NCBI GenBank assembly: GCA_934339005.1
Contig: CAKRHR010000028.1
Coordinates: 1-35,746, forward strand
Reading direction: 5' to 3'
Source of the DNA: an uncultured Catenibacillus sp.
Lineage (GTDB): Bacteria > Bacillota > Clostridia > Lachnospirales > Lachnospiraceae
DNA length: 35,746 nt
The notes under the pieces are model-generated. The model saw only the letters and a program-made list of their open reading frames with translations, had not been told where the DNA came from and did not search any database. How positions within the stretch are numbered: position 1 is the stretch's first letter; each line of letters begins with the position of its first letter. Made by a program: the position numbers and the translations under genes. Of the stretch, positions 30,625 to 35,746 are shown one piece after another.

Positions 30625-33411
30625 TTACTGAACTTTAATTTTTAACGATTTTAATGCTTCAATCATCGCACCTACATTATCTTCATTAAATCCGGCATAA
30701 AACATCTGTTTTAATTCATTGAAAGAACCAATTAAAAATTCCTCATCGCCGCCCGCAATCATGCCAGCCGCCTGTGGCAATACATCAGCGATAATCTTCA
30801 TGGCCTCAGCGTCATCTTTGACATCCATGAGTAATGTATCACTGTTATATTTTGCAAGATAATCTTTTGTCGGTGTGTATGTGATGTCAAATGCACCCGG
30901 TGTCAGGCGAATCACATCGCCGTCATAATCCGGCAGCGTCAGTGTTGCGTTGTGGTTAAATGGCACTTCCACATGAACAGAAATCGTACCATCCGCATTA
31001 ATCTTCCATTCAGATACATAAGTACCGGAAACCGAATCATAAGAGGCTTTGATATAGCTGAAACGGCTGTTAATCTTTGGTTCAAAGGAAACTGTCGTAA
31101 ATCCGGCTTCAACCGGGCATATACCTGCGCAGGATTTGTACATAAATTCAACGACAGAACCATAAGAATAGTGATTTAATGAGTTCATACCTGTTGGAGA
31201 AATCGTACCATCAGGCATAACAGAATTCCAACGTTCCCAAATCGTTGTTGCACCCATACTTACAGGATAAAGCCATCCAGGGAAGCCTTCGCTCATCATA
31301 ATACGATATGCCAGATCGTCCATACCGTTATCGCTCATAATCGAACACATTGTCGGTGCACCGACAAAACCGCCTTTTAATTTGTACATATCATTTTTAA
31401 GACGCGCTTTAAAACCTTCAATCAGGCGTTCCTTATCTTTATAAATACCAAATCTTAATGCGATCAGATAAGCTGTCTGTGTATTAATTGCCAATCTGCC
31501 GCTTGGTGTAAAGTATTCGTTAAATATTGCTTCCTTAATCTTTGCTGCAAGTTCTGTATAATAAGCGGCATCATCTTCTTTGCCTATAATCTCAGCCGCT
31601 TTGGCAACCTTCTGTGCAGAAGCCATGTAATAAACTGAGGATACATATGCATCATCTGTACTACCCTTAAAACTTGTCGGGAGCACGCCATCCAGTGCAA
31701 GCCAGTCACCAAATGTAAAATGATAATCAAAGAGATATTTCTCACCTCTGGCCTTATCGCCCTTTTCAATCCAGTCTACCCAGTCCTTCATCAGTAGATA
31801 GTAAGCTGCCAGCGCTTCCTCGTCACCATAAAAATCATACAGCGTATCAGGAATAAATGTCGCTGAATCACCCCATACAGAAGAACCGCCGCCTTCGTGA
31901 TTGATATCTGGAATATAATTTGCAACTGCACCGTCATTATGTTGCTGGTCCTTGTATAAGTCAATCAGGAATTTATTGTAAAAGGCTCTTGTATCCATGT
32001 TATAACTTGCTGTCGGTGCAAATACCTGTGCATCACCTGTCCAGCCAAGACGTTCATTTCGCTGTGGACAGTCTGTCGGAATATCAATAAAGTTCGATTT
32101 CTGACCCCATACACAGTTTAAATACAGTCTGTTAATATCTGCATTTGAAGTTTCGATATATCCTGTACGTTCCAGTGCGGAATAAACAACACAACCTGTA
32201 AAATCACCAGCACATACTTCACCTGGCCATCCAATAACTTTGACATAACGACCACCGAAGAATGTAAAATGTGCTCTGACAGTTTCCTTCTCACCGCCGG
32301 AAACATATGTATAACCAAATGCTGCAGCTTCACGATAATTGCCGTTATAGAAATTATCATTCTGAAGCACTTCACCAAATTTAAGTTCAATCTTTGTACC
32401 CTTTGGCAAATCTACTTCAAACTGGATATATCCGGCAAAGTTCTGCCCAAAATCAAGGACAGTTTCACCTGCAGGTGTATGAATGATTTCTTTCACCGCA
32501 AGTGTTTCCATCACCTTCACAGGCATACTGATACGTTCTTCAAGATTTGAAAGTGCCAGATTTGGATTATCTGCTTCTGTTAAAATCGCAACCGGTTTTT
32601 CAGGATTTTCTTTATCCTCCCACAGACAATGGTTGTAAATTTCACCACTGTAAATACCGCTGTCCTCAATATCAGAGCCATAATATGTCCATGTATCATC
32701 AGTTACTATGACATCTTCTGTACCATCTGTATAAGTTACATGCAGTTCTGCCAGTGCTGCAAAACGGCTGCCATAGTTTTCAGAAGTACCTTTAAGACCA
32801 AACCAGCCTTTATACCAGCCATTGCCTGTCATGATTTCAAATACATTGTCCTTTGACAACTGTGCTGTAATATCGTATGTCTGGTACTGGATACCATCGT
32901 TATAATCATTTACAAATGGTGCAAGATAATCTTCACCGATTTTTGTGCCGTTTAAAGCTGCTTCATAAACACCAAGACCGGTCATATAAACGCGGGCTTT
33001 AGCTACAGTCTTATCCGCTGGTACGTTAAAGCATTTTTTAAATACCGGATGGAACTTGTCTTCTTTAGCTGTGCCAATATAAACAGCTTTCCAGGACTCA
33101 TCCATCTTACCTGTTTCAAAGGTTGTGACAGCCTCAGCCTGTTCGCCGTTAATACCTGTCACTGACGCCTGTACATAATAAGTCGTGCGTGGCTTAAGAC
33201 TCATGTAAACATTCACACCGGCAGCATCCACATCTTCACCGGTTGCTTCAAATAAAATATTTGAAAAATCACTGCTGTCTGAAATAATCACAGAAGCATT
33301 TACCTGATATTTATCTGTGAAATCTTTAACCTTCCATGAAACACGTACTCTGTCAAAGTTATAGCCCATCGGCTGTTCTATGCCGTTGACCTTTAAATCG
33401 TAAATTATCAT
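30625..33411 (-). CDS. GH78 alpha-L-rhamnosidase with C-terminal helical extension
   Basis: A 928-residue inverting glycosidase that removes terminal alpha-L-rhamnose. Order: N-terminal fibronectin-like domain (about 1-100), two beta-sandwich domains (about 105-415), (alpha/alpha)6 barrel (about 420-770) with the signature DCPQRNERLGWTGDAQ at 447-462, in which Asp447 and Glu453 are active-site residues, and a C-terminal beta-sandwich to about 860. Residues 862-928 are an extra charged helical segment not usual in GH78. No signal peptide is seen, so it works on imported rhamnosides. GGAG lies 12 nt upstream of the ATG, rather far. It links to rhaBA at the other end of the window. Its upstream neighbour is glgA, 146 bp away. 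Confidence 0.95.
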   Translation of the reverse strand: MIIYDLKVNGIEQPMGYNFDRVRVSWKVKDFTDKYQVNASVIISDSSDFSNILFEATGEDVDAAGVNVYMSLKPRTTYYVQASVTGINGEQAEAVTTFETGKMDESWKAVYIGTAKEDKFHPVFKKCFNVPADKTVAKARVYMTGLGVYEAALNGTKIGEDYLAPFVNDYNDGIQYQTYDITAQLSKDNVFEIMTGNGWYKGWFGLKGTSENYGSRFAALAELHVTYTDGTEDVIVTDDTWTYYGSDIEDSGIYSGEIYNHCLWEDKENPEKPVAILTEADNPNLALSNLEERISMPVKVMETLAVKEIIHTPAGETVLDFGQNFAGYIQFEVDLPKGTKIELKFGEVLQNDNFYNGNYREAAAFGYTYVSGGEKETVRAHFTFFGGRYVKVIGWPGEVCAGDFTGCVVYSALERTGYIETSNADINRLYLNCVWGQKSNFIDIPTDCPQRNERLGWTGDAQVFAPTASYNMDTRAFYNKFLIDLYKDQQHNDGAVANYIPDINHEGGGSSVWGDSATFIPDTLYDFYGDEEALAAYYLLMKDWVDWIEKGDKARGEKYLFDYHFTFGDWLALDGVLPTSFKGSTDDAYVSSVYYMASAQKVAKAAEIIGKEDDAAYYTELAAKIKEAIFNEYFTPSGRLAINTQTAYLIALRFGIYKDKERLIEGFKARLKNDMYKLKGGFVGAPTMCSIMSDNGMDDLAYRIMMSEGFPGWLYPVSMGATTIWERWNSVMPDGTISPTGMNSLNHYSYGSVVEFMYKSCAGICPVEAGFTTVSFEPKINSRFSYIKASYDSVSGTYVSEWKINADGTISVHVEVPFNHNATLTLPDYDGDVIRLTPGAFDITYTPTKDYLAKYNSDTLLMDVKDDAEAMKIIADVLPQAAGMIAGGDEEFLIGSFNELKQMFYAGFNEDNVGAMIEALKSLKIKVQ

Positions 33412-33557
33412 TGGATTCTATATCTCCTTTTTATAATCTTTCACTTAATCTTACATCTATATTGGTGCGAGAAAAAACAAACTCCGTTTCATCAATGATT
33501 CGTTAAAAGTATCCCATAAAATCTCTGTTCATTGAATATGTAAAATATACATTATCT

Positions 33558-35375
33558 TTACGGCAATGGTACAAGCAGATTCTTCATCTCTGCCGCTTTT
33601 GCCATATTACCTCTAATCTTAAGCTGACCATTCATAATCAATTTGCCTGTGCTCACTGAACCATTGGCCATAGCCAGGAAATTGTCAAGACTTGCCGCAA
33701 TCTTTGCATCTGCATGATTATATACAAATGGCTGCACATTAATATCACCGTTAGAAAATTCAACATACATAACGCCGGCACCGCGTCCGACAATCTGAAG
33801 CTCAAGCACGCGTCTAAAATCTTTTCGGATTAAATCCGGACGTTTGCGCCTATTCTCTGCATCAAGTTTAATATAGGCATCTTTTAACATCGTGAAAGCT
33901 TCTTCAAAGCTTAAATCATCACCTGTACTGTTCTGGCAAATCTCACCATATACACGATTGTACTGTGCAGCACTCTTTGTCCAGGAAAAATCCTTTGTCA
34001 TACATCGGCGGCGCAGCTTTGCAAATATTTCTTCATCACCAAAATAAAGTTTCACAGCTTCAAGAATTGCAAGATAAAGGTCCTTGCCTGTATAATTTGA
34101 GAAAGAAAATCCATCACCGATACCATCGAAATCACTGTATGGACGCACAGAATCCTTTAAGCCACCGGTTTCATGCACAATAGGCACAGTACCATAACGC
34201 ATGGCCATCATCTGTGACAGACCGCATGGTTCAAATCTTGATGGCATCAGATACATATCTGCACCGGCAAAAATACGGCTTGCCATCGGTTCATTATAAT
34301 CTGAGGAAAAGCCGATCTGGTCAGGCCATACGGATTTTGCCCAGTTAAAGTAATCAATATAATGCTGCTCACCCTGTCCAAAGACAACAAGCTGAATACC
34401 CATCTCCATAAGTCCAGGTAAAATTGCCTTAATCAGTTCAATACCCTTTTGCTCATTAAGTCTTGCAACAGATGCAAGCATTGGCCATTCCGGCTCCACA
34501 CTCATGCCGAAATAATCTTGAATATATGCTTTACATTTAGCTTTACCACTCATATCGTTGATATTGAAATTGTATGGAATCACCGGATCAATTGATGGGT
34601 CATAATGTGACATATCAATACCGTTCAAGATACCAAACATCTTATTTTCAACAGAGTCCACAACACCATGCAAACCCTGCCCAAATTCTGGATAATGCAG
34701 TTCCTTGGCATAAGTTGGAGATACCGTTGTCACAGCATCTGCCATCAGCATGGCACCTTTCATCAGGTTGACATCATGTCTGCCGTCATATTCGTAGGCA
34801 AGTCCACCGTCATACCAGCCAGCCGGCAGGTCAAAAGTATCTGATAATTCAGCCATGCCAAACTGTCCCTGATAAGCAATATTGTGAATTGTATAGGTTG
34901 CCCGGATGCCCTGCAATTCTTTCGCCCAGGTCTGCTCATTGCGAAGATAAATAATGGCAAGGGCTGTTTCCCAGTCATTGCAGTGTAAAATATCCGGCAT
35001 AAAATCAAGTTCTTTGAGCAATGTAATAATTGCCTTACAGAAAAATGCAAATCTTAATTTATCATCATCATAGCCATAAAGTTTTGGACGTTTGAAATAT
35101 TCATCATTTTGAACAAACCAAACAGTCACACCATTTAACTCACCACGCATCAGCCCACAATAAATATCGCGGCGCCATCCAAGGTTGATTCGGATATCTT
35201 TGATATATTTGATAGAATCCCCGTATTTTTCCATCACACACTGATAATATGGTGTAATTACCGCAATCTCATTGCCGGCATCCCGAAGTGCCGGTGGCAG
35301 TGAAAAAGCAACGTCTGCCAGACCTCCTGACTTTGAAAATGGTGCACACTCACTTGACGCAAATAAAATTTTCAT
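33558..35375 (-). CDS. glgA: Glycogen synthase GlgA fused to an SCP2-like domain
   Basis: A 605-residue GT5 glycogen synthase that uses ADP-glucose to extend alpha-1,4-glucan. The catalytic part (about 1-480) has the ADP-glucose motif FSKSGGLADVAFSLP, HCNDWETAL, TIHNIAYQG, SVARLNEQKG and PSRFEPCGLSQMMAMRYGT with the family Glu. Normal GlgA ends near residue 480. Here residues 487-605 (33561-33917) add a domain with the SCP2 sterol-carrier pattern: EEAFTMLKDAY, GVMYVEFSNGDINVQPF, AKIAASLDNFLAMANGSVS and GQLKIRGNMAKAAEMKNL. The reading frame is continuous. The ATG at 35375 is chosen because homology begins there and GGGTGGGG lies upstream. No other glycogen gene is in the window. Confidence 0.93.
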   Translation of the reverse strand: MKILFASSECAPFSKSGGLADVAFSLPPALRDAGNEIAVITPYYQCVMEKYGDSIKYIKDIRINLGWRRDIYCGLMRGELNGVTVWFVQNDEYFKRPKLYGYDDDKLRFAFFCKAIITLLKELDFMPDILHCNDWETALAIIYLRNEQTWAKELQGIRATYTIHNIAYQGQFGMAELSDTFDLPAGWYDGGLAYEYDGRHDVNLMKGAMLMADAVTTVSPTYAKELHYPEFGQGLHGVVDSVENKMFGILNGIDMSHYDPSIDPVIPYNFNINDMSGKAKCKAYIQDYFGMSVEPEWPMLASVARLNEQKGIELIKAILPGLMEMGIQLVVFGQGEQHYIDYFNWAKSVWPDQIGFSSDYNEPMASRIFAGADMYLMPSRFEPCGLSQMMAMRYGTVPIVHETGGLKDSVRPYSDFDGIGDGFSFSNYTGKDLYLAILEAVKLYFGDEEIFAKLRRRCMTKDFSWTKSAAQYNRVYGEICQNSTGDDLSFEEAFTMLKDAYIKLDAENRRKRPDLIRKDFRRVLELQIVGRGAGVMYVEFSNGDINVQPFVYNHADAKIAASLDNFLAMANGSVSTGKLIMNGQLKIRGNMAKAAEMKNLLVPLP

Positions 35376-35746
35376 AACAAACCCCACCCTTTAAGTTTAT
35401 TTTTCTACTTTTAAATATGTTTAACAAATATAAGTCATCGTATGTATATATTTTAGCATTATTCATATACATATTCAAATAATTATCTGTAAATAGTAAG
35501 AAAAATATAACTGATTTCAGATAGAAAATTTTTTGATCCAAATTTTGTGTGATATTGTAATGATAATGGGAAAATATACTTGTGCCAGACTATAGTATCA
35601 TATATATATTGTGAAAAATAACATTATTCCAACATTAAATTATCACAAATACGACATGTTTACTAAAAAATTACATTGAAAATAATTCTATGAATCGGGT
35701 TTTGAAGATAACACATTTCTGAATATAAAAAGAGAAAGTCATGCAA
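35376..35746. other. AT-rich region upstream of glgA to window end (371 bp)
   Basis: Beyond the glgA promoter I see no credible gene. A short frame at 35350-35541 on the minus strand is low-complexity and overlaps the glgA start. TTGTGA (35609-35614) and TCACAA (35643-35648) make a widely spaced dyad. An ATG at 35741 after AGAGAAAG might begin a rightward gene past the edge, but six bases are too few to judge. Confidence 0.5.
35450..35478 (-). promoter_or_regulatory. Predicted glgA promoter with extended -10
   Basis: On the minus strand TTGAAT (35473-35478) is followed after 17 bp by TAAAAT (35450-35455), preceded directly by TGC, an extended -10. The predicted start gives a leader of about 65-70 nt before the glgA ATG. 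Confidence 0.6.

Noticed and set aside
35350..35541. 63-codon frame overlapping the glgA start
   Set aside because: Low-complexity AT-rich translation in the upstream region, overlapping the glgA start in another frame and containing the predicted glgA promoter.
35741..35746. Start of a rightward gene at the window end
   Set aside because: Only two codons are visible and the upstream purine tract is weak; it cannot be distinguished from chance.
1..35746. CRISPR arrays, tRNA/rRNA genes, insertion sequences or prophage genes
   Set aside because: Looked for repeated spacers, cloverleaf-like stretches, transposases, integrases and phage proteins on both strands; none was seen by eye.

Overview
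The window looks like chromosomal DNA of a low-GC Gram-positive gut anaerobe of the Bacillota, most likely a Lachnospiraceae-type clostridium. The basis is AT-rich intergenic DNA, strong AGGAGG-type ribosome sites, a YesM/YesN-type two-component pair, a FliB-like protein, a domain-permuted GH3 enzyme and many cytoplasmic glycoside hydrolases. This placement rests on gene content only; no rRNA, tRNA, CRISPR array, phage or insertion sequence was seen.

Layout. (1) 1-3277: rhamnose catabolism. rhaB and a partial rhaA run leftward from a regulatory region shared with a divergent AraC-type regulator. That region holds a 9-bp direct repeat at 21-bp spacing just upstream of the rhaB -35 box. (2) 3240-9624: leftward genes for a MATE exporter, an aldo/keto reductase, a membrane acyltransferase, a FliB-like Cys-rich protein, RlmH and an M16 peptidase. 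(3) 9674-11446: gpmI with an extended -10 promoter and two hairpins downstream. (4) 11567-18859: a leftward glycan operon of GH3, a broken GH43, an esterase, a metallo-beta-lactamase-fold hydrolase and GH2. (5) 19219-26014: leftward GH3 (permuted), histidine kinase, response regulator and a GT1 glycosyltransferase. (6) 26115-30386: a second MATE exporter and a PadR regulator on the minus strand, with a divergent three-cofactor ene-reductase on the plus strand. A PadR-type ATGT-N8-ACAT site overlaps the -35 box of the reductase. (7) 30625-35375: GH78 alpha-L-rhamnosidase and glycogen synthase.

How the genes may work together. None of the glycosidases has a visible signal peptide, so they should act on imported oligosaccharides or glycosides. 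GH78 and two GH3 enzymes could strip rhamnose and glucose from plant glycosides such as rutinosides, and RhaA/RhaB would use the rhamnose. A PadR-controlled ene-reductase, two MATE exporters and a GT1 enzyme could deal with released phenolic aglycones. This is inference from gene content and one operator match. No sugar transporter lies in the window.

The most unusual items are a glycogen synthase carrying an SCP2-like C-terminal domain, the PadR operator/ene-reductase module with a non-standard cysteine spacing, an internally deleted GH43 gene inside an otherwise intact operon, and a helical C-terminal extension on the GH78 enzyme.
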